Shown: piece by piece, positions 24,630-37,028 of the stretch
Layout: each line of letters opens with the position of its first letter
Position numbering within the stretch: position 1 is the first letter of the stretch
Assembly (NCBI GenBank): GCA_015179025.1
Contig: WHUX01000093.1
Location: 141,879-205,878 of the forward strand
DNA length: 64,000 nt
Source: Terfezia claveryi
Taxonomy: Eukaryota; Ascomycota; Pezizomycetes; Pezizales; Pezizaceae
Reading direction: 5' to 3'
The notes under the pieces: model-generated
The model's input: only the letters and a program-made list of their open reading frames with translations
Databases searched by the model: none
Told to the model about the DNA's origin: nothing
Program-made: the position numbers and the translations under genes

Positions 24630-25181
24630 GGTTATACGGCAATGAACAGGCAGATCTGCTGGCAAAACAAGGAGCGGAAGAGGATGACGGGAAGATTATC
24701 ACAGAAAGGGGAGTCAGGCAGGCTTAGAATAGAAAGAGACAGGCATGCCAAAGGTAAGAGGGACAGGAATGGGTAGAGTTTTGAGGTGGAATAGGAAAGC
24801 ACGGGTCAATTATGTGCATTGCAGAACTGGGAAAGGAAAGTTACAAGTGTGGAGGAACATTTAGATCCCACTGTAGACCCGGTCTGCAGGTTTTGTGAGG
24901 TGGATCCAGAGACTGGCAGGCATGTTGCTTTAACTTGTCCTGCTGGGGAGGAAATGGAGTTCTAGGGAACAGGTGGATGAGAAGGACCGGTGGCTAAGGA
25001 AAAGAAAGGACAGGGATAAGGAGGACCTGGTCGAGACTTTCTAAAGATTACTCTATTTTCTTTTGTTTTTCTTAGGCTCGGGAAGGCGGACCCCTTCTTG
25101 TACCGAAAGCTAAGGTTGAACCTTTTAAGGGAGACTTCGGGATCCCGTCGATTGCGGGTATAGACTTAAAAAAAAAAAAAA
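24630..25181 (+). mobile_element. LINE (Tad1-like) 3' end, decayed
   Basis: Three blocks of a LINE ORF2 C-terminus survive. The RNase H signature YGNEQADLLAKQGAEED (24634-24725) ends in a stop. The block RKARVNYVHCRTGKGKLQVW lies at about 24790-24860. A zinc-knuckle-like CRFC..H..C block (DPETGRHVALTCPAGEE, about 24877-24955) is followed by the C-terminal DKEDLVETF and a stop at 25044. A short 3' UTR ends in an A14 run (25168-25181). Several stops and frame changes show it is dead. The 5' truncation is typical of LINE insertions. Confidence 0.7.
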
Positions 25182-27160
25182 ACCCAGAGGTGGGGAAGCG
25201 GGGCAAGCGCCGACGGTTCCAGAGCGAAAAACCACACAGAAGTGGCAGCCCTGTGAGGACCGGGCTTTGGAATTTTTTGTACTTCACCACGAGTGAACTG
25301 TAGTATCTCTTAGATTAATTAAATCTAAACCTACCGGAAGTATGCCCGCCAGGCCTCATCATTAGGATTCAGATCCAACTCTCTTTCTTCCCGCAGTTGC
25401 CCTCTCCATCGCTGCTCAGCACCTAGGTAGTTGTTCTATTTGTGCTCCAACTATCGCTCGATGCATTCTTTTCCTATGTTGAGACTGGGCATGCAGTAAT
25501 AGTAATGATGCGTTTGCTACCGCTACAGGTTGATGTTGTTGCGTGTTGTTTCCTACACTTGCTGATTAATTCCATAGCTTTAGAAATATTTCGGAAGGTC
25601 TTCTTACTCCTCTAGAGCGAACCCCTAATCCCAGTCAGCGCACGCCTTCTGGAGGGATTTTATAACACGTAAATCTCCGCCTGATATGTAAAGTGAATTG
25701 GGTATCTCGCGCAGAGCAAATTCTGTACATAGATCGATAGGTCGAAATGAGCCAATCTCATCATAAGCCGGAACGGCCTATCATGAGCCTACTACTGAAA
25801 TTATTACAGTAGCTTCCATTGTTGTTTCTCCATCAGAGTACAGAAGTCTCCTTGGCTAATGCAATATCTCGCGGCACCTCTTGGAATAGCCGTGAACGCA
25901 GTACAAGATTACCATTGCATAGTGTGCAGAAGGACAGGTGGAGCGATTGCATTGAACTGCAACGTTATCAGTAACTTATGAGGAGCGATGTGTTGTCCTA
26001 ATGCGAGGTTACGAGGTTCATTGATTGCTAAATCGATATGCTTTTTATCACTGGCTATCCCAGCGGTATATATGTACATCTGATATGCTTGTCCATACCC
26101 TATTGAAAGCTTTTGCAAAGGGGCAGTATTTCCAACCCCGGTACTTATTGCTTTCCTCGTAACCACATACCAACGCGTCAACCAATACCTAGCCGTGATC
26201 TACATAAGAATGCATGTTGGGCTGCAGGCCATTTGATACCACCCACGGGTGAATGGCACCAGACATTGTACGACCAGGGCCAACCTCATTCCATCAGCCT
26301 GCATATGGGTAGACCTGATCGACCGACGAAGAAGAGCAACACACTCCTGTGACGTGCGAGGTACAAGAGTGCAGAGAGTTATGTACCTAGTCTGGTTGGC
26401 AAAGAGTTACCTACCATCATACGTATCCTACCCGTATTTTCTGGTTCTTAATGACCCGACGCTACTGCAGCTACAAGGGTTGGAACACGAAGTATATGCG
26501 CACGGTCTTCTCAACCCTTAGTTAACTGACTGCGGTAACGTGTGGGTTACCCATTCATAGGTTGGTGAGATCTGCCAGTATAGCCTCACTTCCGCCAGCA
26601 TTTCCTTCAGCGCCCCTCCAGTGTTTCTCTGTTTAAATACTTCACAGGATTTGGAAACCGTGATTGATGTGGGTGCTGAGACAGGAGATGAGAATATTGA
26701 CTTTGTCGTCCGTACGTACTGTAGCTAGCTGGATGTATATAAGTCTCTATATGACGACCTTGTTCCAATCCTTGTAGCTGACTAGCGCCAGGTCAGAAAG
26801 AGCCAGAAAATAGGCGGCAGATTAACTGCCTGACTGATTCCAAGTGGCTCGTCATGCAGCCCAATCTTATTTTTTTGCAAAAAGAACCAAAGAACTGCAT
26901 ATGTCTTGAAGCTGGGTAGGGGGTATGTGTAATTTTGCGTATTTTGTAAGTTATGACGCACAGCCCCCCGCATAATAATATAATTATCATCCATGTGACA
27001 TCGGAGTTGACCTGCCAGTTGGCATTCGCGTGTGATGGCAGTACTATATTTCACATATATTTCGAATGACCTACTAGTTCTTAGCAGTCTTGTAGAAAAG
27101 TTACTGAATACCGCGAAATACAACTGTCACAACTGAGTAATCACACATACTTGCATTCTG
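25182..27160. other. Intergenic, no supported gene
   Basis: No recognisable coding region. The right end holds the promoter region of the CorA/ankyrin gene. ORFs at 26113-26521 (+) and 27123-26782 (-) show no domain I can name. Confidence 0.5.
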
Positions 27161-30100
27161 ATGAGGAACTCCGCGACCACCGATGCGCCTATCGTTAATC
27201 AAGCATCAAAAGAGACTAGCATCCTTATCTACACTAAAGATGCTCCTCTGGATATGCCTATTAGAGTTACGGATAAAATTTCCCTAGAAAGTGCATTCCA
27301 GGAGGTTTGTGGACTACCTCGCCCCTTTAAATGTTTCCAAAACTAATGCTTATCTATATTACTCGGGCTAGGTACCTGAATGTACTAGTCCTGTTCTATA
27401 TAGGTAAACATCCACTTCTTAATTATAGTTCAAGTTCATAACCAAGTGCTTGGGTAGATATTCTCTGGACACTCCTTATAAGCTATTGATGCTCTTCTAT
27501 GCCAAATTCAACGATACAATCGATGACTGTAGGTGTCGTAGCCAAATACCAGGACTCGAGGCTATTGTAAGGACAACAACACAAATGGCAACGGGTCAGG
27601 CCGTGGAATGGCAACGATATCCCTGTCATTGTACCAAGTGCGAAACAGTCCCTACAACACCTTGTGGTAGGTATCTAATGCTTAAATAGATGGGAAGTTA
27701 CTAATCCAGATGCTATACGTTACCAGGCCGGGTTTGCATGACATTGAAAATCGCATCCTTTAGAATGAAGGATAAACCAAAAGGTTGCCACCTTGCTGCT
27801 GCTGCTTGTACTTGTTGTTGAACCCAGTACTATCGTCTATAGGGCTTGCACATTCACAAACAGCCTTCTTTCAGCCAATTTCGGAATCAATGGCACAAAC
27901 ATCAGACCGAACATCCCAGCGGCCAAATATTGAACAGGGTAGAAACAAAGATATTGTATTTACATATGCGAATACAAGGTAAGACCCAAAAGCTAAGTCA
28001 CAATCTTTTCCTTACTTATATTTGGAGGGTTCAGGGAACGGAGTGAATTATCTTTCCCAGTCATGGTCACCGACCTCCTATACATTTTTCAGGATGGGCG
28101 CTGGCATATCATGACAAGAAATACAGGTCAATCGGCGAAAGTATTCCCTACTGCACCGGAATATATTTTGGCTGAGGTGCATGATATCTGTACTGAATGG
28201 CGTTTATTGATTGGGGACTGCAAAAAAATTTTGAGCATCGCTGTATGATTCCCACGTAGGCTGCTAGCTAAAAGGCTAACCAAATGGGTAACAGAATCAA
28301 GAAGTGTTAAATGAGGATGTTGAGGCTGAGTTCGACCAAACTCTGTTGAGGAAACTATTCAAGACGGCGCAAATATTTGAGTTCCTCAGAGCGTTCCACC
28401 GTGGCCAGTTTGAGGGTATCAAGGAAATATTTGCAAAGATTGTTGACGAGACGAATAATTGGAAGAGTGGTCAATACAAAGACACCGTAGCCCAGTTAGT
28501 TTCTGACTTTGGGGGGATAGGCGAAGACATCTCGCAGGGCTTAGTCAAAGAGAGCAGCAATCTCATAGAGAGGGTATATATAACACTACATACATAGGCG
28601 CGGGTAGGTCTTAGGGGTTCAGTGAGATATGCTAACAAACCATACCAAACCAGACACATAATATCCTGTCTATTGATGAAGCATTCCGCTCAAGGGCGCA
28701 AAATGCTAGTATCCAGCGCTTGAGTTGGATAACTGTATGTGATGCATTTATCTAGTTGGCTTTCAGGAAAGGGACCACTTCTAAGCATATGTACTGACCA
28801 TACTTGCAATTCAGTTCATCTTTCTTCCTCTACTCTTCGTTGCGGTATGTGGCTCACCTTCGGCTTGACACCCAATACTTAAGAGCTAACAGTCAATCGG
28901 TGTAATGTAGAGTTTGTACGGAATGAATGTTGATCTTCTCAAAGATAACCCAAAATGGACTACGTACTTTTACATTGCTGTGCCCCTATTCGTATGCGTT
29001 ATCCTCAGCGTCCTCTTGCTGAAGGCTGGACAGAAATACGGACGTCGACTATTGAAAACTTCATGCAATATGTTACAGTGTGAACCCGAGACTATTTATG
29101 CGTGGGTCCAGGTGGTAACCAAAAAGCTCAAGCGAGGCCGATCACCAGATATAGAGGTGGGCCTTCATGTCATTAGTACTACTACTACTCCCGAGGACAT
29201 GAATCGAGCAGAAGCCGCCTTCCGCAATGGCTGGTATGAATTTCTGGTCTCAAGAATGAGAATCTTGGATCCACCCGCACGAGAAAATCTCTTAAGGAAT
29301 GTGTTACCAAAAGTCGTTGAAGAAATAGAAGCTACTGGGGATGTGGAGGCGACAAGGCGAATCCTCTGGGTCGTGGTTAAAACGCTGGATCAAGCAGGTT
29401 ACAGCGGTCCACCAGATATAACGGCCGACATGCGACGTGACCTTGATTGTTTGCTTAGGAGAGCAATGGTCGTAGCAGTCAAAGGTGAGCACACGGACCT
29501 GGTGCGCCGGATCCTGCAGTATACCTTAATTTCAGAGAATTCGCCACTGGAACACAGACAAAACGGGTGGACTATGCTCCAATTAGCTACCAAAGCTGAA
29601 TACATGGAAATCGCCAGATTGTTGTTGGAGCACAAGGCGGATGTCAATGCAAGGCCTGGTAGTTCCAATGGGAGGACGGCTCTGCAAGCAGCCTCCGAGG
29701 GAGGGCATCTCGAAGTCGTCAAGTTACTGTTGGAGCACAAGGCGGATGTCAATGCGGGGCCTTCTGAGTACGAAGGGAGGACGGCTCTGCAAGCAGCCTC
29801 CGAGGGAGGGCATCTCGAAGTCGTCAAGCTATTGTTGAAGCACAAGGCGGATGTCAATGCGGGGCCTTCTTGGAAAGGGAGGACGGCTCTGCAGGCAGCC
29901 TCCTCGGGAGGGCATCTCGAAGTCGTCAAGCTACTGTTGGAGCACAAGGCGGATGTCAATGCGGGGCCTTCTTGGAAAGGGAGGACGGCTCTGCAAGCAG
30001 CCTCCTCGGGAGGGCATCTCGAAGTCGTCAAGCTACTGTTGGAGCACAAGGCGGATGTCAATGCGGGGCCTTCTGAGTACGAAGGGAGGACGGCTCTGCA

Positions 30101-30977
30101 GGCAGCCTCCTCGGGAGGGCATCTCGAAGTCGTCAAGCTACTGTTGGAGCACAAGGCGGATGTCAATGCGGGGCTTCCTGAGTACGAAGGGAGGACGGCT
30201 CTGCAGGCAGCCTCCTCGGGAGGGCATCTCGAAGTCGTCAAGCTACTGTTGGAGCACAAGGCGGATGTCAATGCGGGGCCTTCTTGGAAAGGGAGGACGG
30301 CTCTGCAGGCAGCCTCCGAAGGAGGGCATCTCGAAGTCGTCAAGCAACTGTTGGAGCACAAGGCGGATGTCAATGCGGGGCATAGTAAATCCGGTGGGAG
30401 GACGGCTCTGCAGGCAGCCTCCGAAGGAGGGCATCTCGAAGTCGTCAAGCTACTGTTGGAGCACAAGGCGGATGTCAATGCGGGGCCTTGTGGCGAATAT
30501 GGGAAGACGGCTCTGCAGGCAGCCTCCGAGGGAGGGCATCTCGAAGTCGTCAAGCTACTGTTGGAGCACAAGGCGGATGTCAATGCGGGGTCTCCTGAGG
30601 ACAGCTGGAGGACGGCTCTGTGGGCAGCCTCCTCGGGAGGGCATCTCGAAGTCGTCAAGCTACTGTTGGAGCACAAGGCGGATGTCAATGCGGGGTCTCC
30701 TGAGGACAGCGGGAGGACAGCTCTGCAGGCAGCCTCCTCGGGAGGGCATCTCGAAGTCGTCAAGCTACTGTTGGAGCACAAGGCGGATGTCAATGCGGGG
30801 CCTAATAAATTCGGTGGGAGGACGGCTCTGCAGGCAGCCTCCTCGGGAGGGCATCTCGAAGTCGTCAAGCTACTGTTGGAGCACAAGGCGGATGTCAATG
30901 CGAAGCCTACGGCTCTGCAGGCAGCCTCCGAGGGAGGGCATCTAGAAGTTGTTAAGCTGCTACGCACCAAGCTGTAA
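27161..30977 (+). CDS. CorA-like membrane module fused to ankyrin-repeat domain (about 9 exons)
   Basis: Start ATG 27161. Likely exons: 27161-27306, 27430-27666, 27727-about 27783, about 27828-27978, 28035-28242, 28295-28573, 28654-28734, 28815-28844 and 28911-30977. All but the junction near 27780-27830 have clear GT..AG ends in phase. The N-terminal part contains EWQRYPCHCTKCE. The 28295-28734 exons are helical and lead into the CorA core: ILSIDEAFRSRAQNASIQRL, FIFLPLLFVA, then SLYGMNV, the GMN selectivity signature, and a second TM (AVPLFVCVILSVLLL). CorA family proteins are pentameric Mg2+ channels. A helical linker follows, then 13 ankyrin repeats plus a partial one (about 29545-30960). 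The last exon is fully open. It may act as a membrane-anchored sensor with a cytosolic ankyrin platform; that role is inference. Confidence 0.72.
29660..30960 (+). repeat. Ankyrin-coding tandem array, unit 102-105 bp, 12 near-identical copies plus ends
   Basis: Each unit encodes GRTALQAASxGGHLEVVKLL, then LEHKADVNAG plus a variable tip of 4-5 residues (PSEYE, PSWK, LPEYE, HSKSG, PCGEY, SPEDS, PNKFG). Units with a 4-residue tip are 102 bp, the others 105 bp. DNA of the framework is almost invariant from copy to copy, which indicates recent tandem duplication or continual homogenisation. The first repeat (about 29560-29660) and the last partial repeat (after 30905) are more diverged. Confidence 0.9.
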
Positions 30978-32489
30978 GGTATGAATGCTTTATAATAACT
31001 AGACCACTGTCCAGATACATCTACTGAGCCCATCCTCGTATAGGTAATAGCGATCTTTGATGCTCGATGCGGACCGGGGCTGCGAATCATCGGGGTATTA
31101 TAGCCCGTATCCTAAAAATGCAAGTTGATGGGCGATAGAAAATGGAGGAGCTGAGCGGAGGCGTTAGAAGACCCCGAATGGCGCAGGGAATTGGTACAGA
31201 TATTAGCCTGAGGGCGGGGAATTTTCCTTTTTAGCTTATTTCGATCGTGTATTTACATCTCGGGGAAGATCTAGTCAATACGTAAGTCCAGGGCATGCGC
31301 AGAGAGCGGCCCAGAGGTTGGATAATGTTACCTTACCGTAGGACAGAGCTCCTATATGCGAGTAATGAATTGGGGGGTGTGGGGGAATGGTATACATGTA
31401 CGTAGGGAGTGGTACAGGTTGTTCATTGATGATAATGACGAATGATTTTCCAATATACCCTACCAGTCCAAAATTATATCTGCGGCGATTAATTTTAGAG
31501 AACGTCTAACTGATCTGACTACAGTACATTTATTATCAATGGTATATATCTCCATTGATAAGCCCAACAATGCCCACAGCCAGTAGCTACAGCCAGCAGG
31601 GAGTAAATATACATATCGCAGCCGAAAAATAATACCTAAGCCAGGGTGTAAGATTTGCGCTCACCGAGGTATATACGCATAGCTCAAACATTTTTGAGCC
31701 GAATGGGTTCAAATATTAGAAAAGTATTTATATACTGTATATGGGGTATTTTCGCAGGCTAAGTGCCCAAGGGCTCATGTGCATTGCTGTCTGGAACTAT
31801 CTTGGGAAAATATATGGTTTCTCTGTATATATATTTTTTAAAAAACTCCAGTACTTATGTGCGGTTATAGTTGGATATAGGAGGTTATAGGAGTATAGAT
31901 ATTCTTATAACAGGGTTTGGATGGCTGAGTAGCCAAGTTGCCCGCATTTTTATAAAGTTTATACCTACTGTACGGAGTATCTATAATGTCTTCGCGGTAG
32001 GTACTAGTGCCTCTGGGTAGGTTTTTTAATTTTTGGGGGGGGGCGAAAGTATTTCTTGGAATCTCTCTAGAAGGGCCCGATGTAGAGCTTAATAACCTTC
32101 CTCCTATTAAGGGTGGTCTTTTATGCTCTACAGTGCCAGGTCTAGACCTCTCCTATTAGAGATATAGCTAAGAAATTCACCTCAGGGTAACCAAAAGGCA
32201 ATATTTATCAGATTAACATTCCAATTGGCTTGATAGATGTCCTATCATGCTTAGTTTCTTGGTAGCTATTGAGCGCTTTATCCCGCTCTGTGTAGGTGGC
32301 GGGATTTGCCCTCTTTTGGAGCGGGACCCTACAGACCCAGTTTTCACTAGATAGTATCCGATATGATAGGCAAATAAGACTCGCCTACCCTGTACATGCA
32401 TAGATTTCTTGAAAATAACAGGCCCTACAATTCGAACATCGTAGATTGAGATATTCCAAGAAATACGCTACCTCCCCACCCGACAAACC
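30978..32489. other. Intergenic, no supported gene
   Basis: AT-rich, with a TACGGAGTA word near 31973. No open frame has recognisable similarity. Confidence 0.5.
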
Positions 32490-33475
32490 TACCCAGCGGT
32501 AGTAGTATTTGCATACCTAGGTGGTAAGGAGAGCGCTAGAGGAGGTTACGCCGGATCCGCGGAGTGGAAAGTCCTGATACTAACGGACTCACCAGCGGCA
32601 GTAACAGCAATTAGGAAAGTGGGGAAGTGCGGCAAGGCGGGAACAGGGGACTTGGGGAGCATAGTCTTGGGGATAAAAGAAAGGCAAAAGATTTAGGGGC
32701 GGAGGCAGTTAGGCTCACCTGGGTGAAAGCGCAAGTGGGCATTCCAGAGAATGAGCGAGCAGACATTCTGGCCAAAGAGGATAGGAAAAGGGGGGAGTGA
32801 GAGACTATGAAGATTGGGTGAAGAAAAGGGTACAATTTACTGCTAAAAACGTGCAGAATTGAGGAAATGAGCAAAATGTAGAGGTAGACGGCGTGAAGTG
32901 GAAAAAATATTTATTTCTTCTCTTTTTCTTTTTGTGCGGAAAAGGTATACCCAGAATACCCCCTTATTACGGAAGGCGGTTTAAAGCATGAAAAGGAGAG
33001 GAAGGTGGTAGGAGCGGGGAGCGGCAGAGTGGTCAGGTGGGAAAGGAAAGCGAGGTTAAAATATGTTCACCGCAGAACCGGAAGGGGGAACCACTGGCAG
33101 GCACGGAATCCTGGTTTGTTCACGTGGAGAGGAGATTTGGGATGGAGGTGGTGGAGCAGTTGGGAGGAGATGGATAAGCGGAAGAATTGGGCGAAGAAGG
33201 TGAAGGTAGAGACATTCTTCTCTCGTGTTAGTGGCGGCGAGGATTTCGTGGACTTCTATCAGGGGAGGGCCGGCACGGGGCATGGCGGCGCAGGCTGAAT
33301 TATTTCATGACGGGGGAGGCGTGGTGGGGGAGGAAGGGATTATTTCTGTTTCGCAATTCTTTGGGTCGGGAGGCATAGCCGTTGTTCCGTGAGTGTACCG
33401 AGTCTTTTAAGATGAGGGAACGGGGCCGTCTCATAGCCTTGGGCTCCACAGACGTACAGACTTGGAAAAAAAAAA
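32490..33475 (+). mobile_element. Second LINE (Tad1-like) 3' end, decayed
   Basis: RNase H core in one frame from 32500: VFAYLGGKESARGGYAGSAE, then LILTDSPAAVTAIRKVGKCG. After a stop come LTWVKAQVGIPENERADILA and a further stop. After a degraded gap, 33005-33298 (VRWERKARLKYVHRRTGRGN, WEEMDKRKNWAKKVKVETFF) matches the C-terminal blocks of the copy at 24630. A 3' UTR ends CAGACTTGG followed by an A run (33464-33474). Same family and orientation as the other copy, 5' truncated, with stops. The catalytic Asp-Glu-Asp set is incomplete. Confidence 0.7.
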
Positions 33476-36400
33476 TTATAGATACAATTAGTATAAACAT
33501 CAAATACAAAGTGTAAACAATAATTTTGGCTACTTACAGCCATTCTGCTATATCCAATTATACACTTTCCTGATACATAGCAGCAATACATATGGACCCT
33601 TGACCACATAGTCTGAGAATATACCATTCAAAATGTATAAGATTGCCCCAATGCTTGAGCTATGCTTGGTGGGTAAACCCCGTCGTGTGCACTTTAACTA
33701 TTTCATCAAGGAAGTCCCTGATTCCGACCCGATTGTAGTTGTATGTAGAAGATATATGCATGTTACCTAGGTCTCAGGAAATCTATTGCGGTACTATTAT
33801 GTGTTGGATCTTCCTATACCATCATTCCGTAAGCTATGAGGGCGTATATAAACAAGACAGGAAACTTTGATAGGTGGATACCTTGGGCCTTGTGCTGCGA
33901 ATGGTCCATATAAGTTCACCTTCGTATTGATTACAGTAACTTGCTTTGAGAGGGGGGGGGGGGGGGGGGTATGCAGTCGGCAATACCCTGCCCCATCCGT
34001 TTATGACAGTGTATATGGTATGTATGTATCAAAGAAATTTGAACTCAAAATGGAAACATATATGTATATATAAATGTGTACCGTTCAATTCCATACTTCA
34101 TCCCACCCTGATTTTTGCTGAGCGAGACGAACCTCCACGGATAAATCTACAGTAGTATGGACGTCGATTTATGTAACCTAATAGTCAGGTATACACTCTA
34201 CGCTATATTCGGAATTAGATGTTTTATAATCCGTAAAGTTGGAGTTTAAAGAGAACCCTGATGGGTTGTGGACGTCTGGATAATAGGACCTCCACCATTA
34301 TATATGAAATTTTTGTTTTTTAGACCTTTGGAACAGCGCCAAGACGGATTAGGTAGCAAGCAGTCAGGTGACTTTTGAACCAACCTACTGTAGCAAGATA
34401 CAAATATCCTACTCTTCATCTTAGCACTCCAATGGGATATAAGACTATATATCCCCGTAGTTACTTATTTACCACTCTGCCCATAATACGTACCTATATA
34501 AAGAGACCTAGTATGCTCCCACGGACTTGGGAACATTCTAGGTTCCGTACATCCTGCATGGATAGTGGCTCTGATCCTTGGCCTCGGGACTCTGGTAACC
34601 AAAGTTTTTCAAATTTCTGCACACGCCAGTGTGGGCTGTTCCTAATTTTAGCATCATCTCGCACCATCGCTGGCGAGGTACATTTCCAATTTAATTTAGT
34701 TCATGACTCTGAGCGGGTTTCAGAGGAGACCCTGATCATGAGGACTTTGACTTTGGCTTTTTATGTAGTCGAGCCTAGGGAGGATTTTTTCAAAAGAAAA
34801 ATGGAAGGGTCTTCAGAGGTAGAGGAGTACATAGGTATACGTTGCATGCGGCAAAGCTTGGTCGGGATTTTAAATTCGAGAATGACTGGTCATGAGTGAG
34901 TGGGAGATTAGGATCCGGACTGATTCGAACATATGAAGTATGTAAGTAGGTATGTTCCTTGTTCATGATGGTTATAGTTATAGATCGACGTCGCTAGTCT
35001 TGTAGGCATTACATACTTTATCCCGTTAGAATGGTAAAGGGGAAGTCCTAGCCGACCGCTGGGAGTTTGGTAATTAGGTCGCTCGATGCGACATCATGAA
35101 GGTTCAGATCTCACATTTACGGTACGAGTCTCAACGCCTGTATATCATATAGAGTTAGTCTGGTTGATATAGAGTATGATATTTAAACCATCGTATCAGA
35201 AAATATCACAACCATGTGCATATCCCTCCATTCCTGGTTGGCCAGAATCAAGCCTTAAAATACCTTACTCATCGTACCAAATGATATTGTTGATCATGAC
35301 TCTGAATGGTTAATGTGATTCATGTTTTTTCTTTTTATTTTTGTGTGTCATGCCCGGGCAGGGCCAGGATGCGCGCGGGTGGGGACGTTTCGATTCTTAA
35401 CGCGGATGGTATTATTGACCCGCGGACCTGGTCTGCGCCCCAGGTGGGATGAGGTTTTCAATGCTAGTATCGTGCAGCTAAAAGACTCTGTGTGTCCTTT
35501 GTTGGCCAGGTGTATTTTTGGAAAAAGAACCTCGGTATGGAACAGCCAGCCTTGAACCAACTATCAAAGTTACCTACCTACCGGTACCCACCCAGTGCTG
35601 AAGGATAGGACCCGGAAGCTCTGGAAAATTCGGTACAACGCACAATGTTCTACAGTCCACCTCCTACACGCAGGTTCATGGCAGGTATATATCCTGTACT
35701 TTCTTGTAGACCGTGCCACTTTGCCTGCTCGCTGGCAATGTTGAATACGCAACCGTATAATCACCAATCCCTCTCCCCAAATATAAATCACCTAATGGCA
35801 TCATCTCCAGAGCCTCCTTACCGAATATTACTTTTTCTTATACTCATTTTTTTTTTTTTTTTTCCTTTTTCTCCTGTCTTTTTTTATAGCACCCATCAGC
35901 CTCATTGAATATGATGTACCTGTAGTATGTATCACCTCTACCGGTACTTTAATCTGCACCTAACTGTGAGGCCGGCGTCCAACGTTGCCTGCCGGTGAAA
36001 GGCCGACTGATTTACTGATCATGGTATTATAATTATATTATATGACGGAGTCGCCGGCGCAAAATAAAGTAGTTTGGAGGGATATACCAGGCTCTTGTAT
36101 ATTTATCTGCATGCGCCTCGACATTAATCACAATAAGAGTGACATTGCCTTCCATCAACACTTGAACACAAAATAGCCGATTCGACGTCAGCACGGTACT
36201 TTGACGTTTGGTGCTACGTGGAACAAGTACTTACTTTATAACGGTCGAAACAAAAATAAAACAACGCAAGACGAGAAGGGGAGGGATTTAGTCGAGGGTT
36301 ATACTTAGCAGCACAAACGAAGAGGTTGGTTTGTTCACTTTGTTTTGTTTTGTTTACTTGTTTGCTTGTATTTACACAGTGCCAGTACTATCTACTTCTA

Positions 36401-36788
36401 AGTAGCTAGATCTACATTCCATCCCCCTCCTAAATTTCGCAAATCATAAGTCTTTTGAATTCGAAACCATTCTAGATTCCAGTCCGGCCGCGGATTTTCA
36501 TCCCTGAAAGGTTCCCACCCATCCTATCCATCCTGGCTGGAGTAGTACGTACAGCTTCCATCCACCCGTCTGTCGAATCTGCAAGTACGAAAGCTACTTA
36601 CATACATACGTCACGTCAAGGTGAAACGCTGAACGTGTGCGGTCCGTTCGGGGAGTAAGGGGTCAGGTAGGAACGAAATTCCTATTGCCGGGTCGTACCG
36701 GTACCGTACTGCGTGCTGGTGGGAGTGGAAAGGAGAAGAAAAAAAAAAAAAGTTGGAGGATCAGGAGAAGGTGCCCCACCCCTCAACA
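33476..36788. other. Intergenic; homopolymers, no supported gene
   Basis: Contains a G18 run at 33952-33969 and T-rich tracts near 35850. The ORF 34375-34899 (+) is 174 codons but shows no recognisable domain and weak codon character. From about 36200 to 36788 the sequence becomes CT-rich, as expected for the long promoter and leader of the next gene. Confidence 0.5.
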
Positions 36789-36984
36789 ATGGCATTGCAG
36801 TCGGAGCGGACGCAGCCGGCACGTTATAGGAGTCGCTCGCCCAGGGTGGATCTGAATAGAGTGCTTTCAGCCGGGCAGAACGAACCCGAGGCAAATAGTT
36901 TTGGGGCTTTATTATCGATATCGCAGGTGCAGAAGAATAAAAATAATCTGGAGATAGCTACAGTGTCGTCATCAGCATCAGCAT

Positions 36985-37028
<44 letters not shown>

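Noticed and set aside
29660..30960. CRISPR-like regular repeat spacing
   Set aside because: Units are contiguous protein-coding repeats of about 105 bp without true spacers, in a eukaryotic genome.
29399..31090. 563-codon minus-strand ORF opposite the first ankyrin array (Ser/Thr/Cys-rich repeats)
   Set aside because: The repeat unit is a multiple of three, so any frame without a stop in one unit stays open in all. Codons, composition and lack of domains mark it as a shadow of the plus-strand gene; the same holds for plus-strand ORFs in the first array's other frames.
34375..34899. 174-codon plus-strand ORF
   Set aside because: No recognisable domain; surrounded by non-coding AT-rich DNA. 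Not enough to call a gene.
35065..35125. tRNA-like stretch with AAGGTTCAGATCTCAC
   Set aside because: A weak B-box match only; I could not pair acceptor or anticodon stems.
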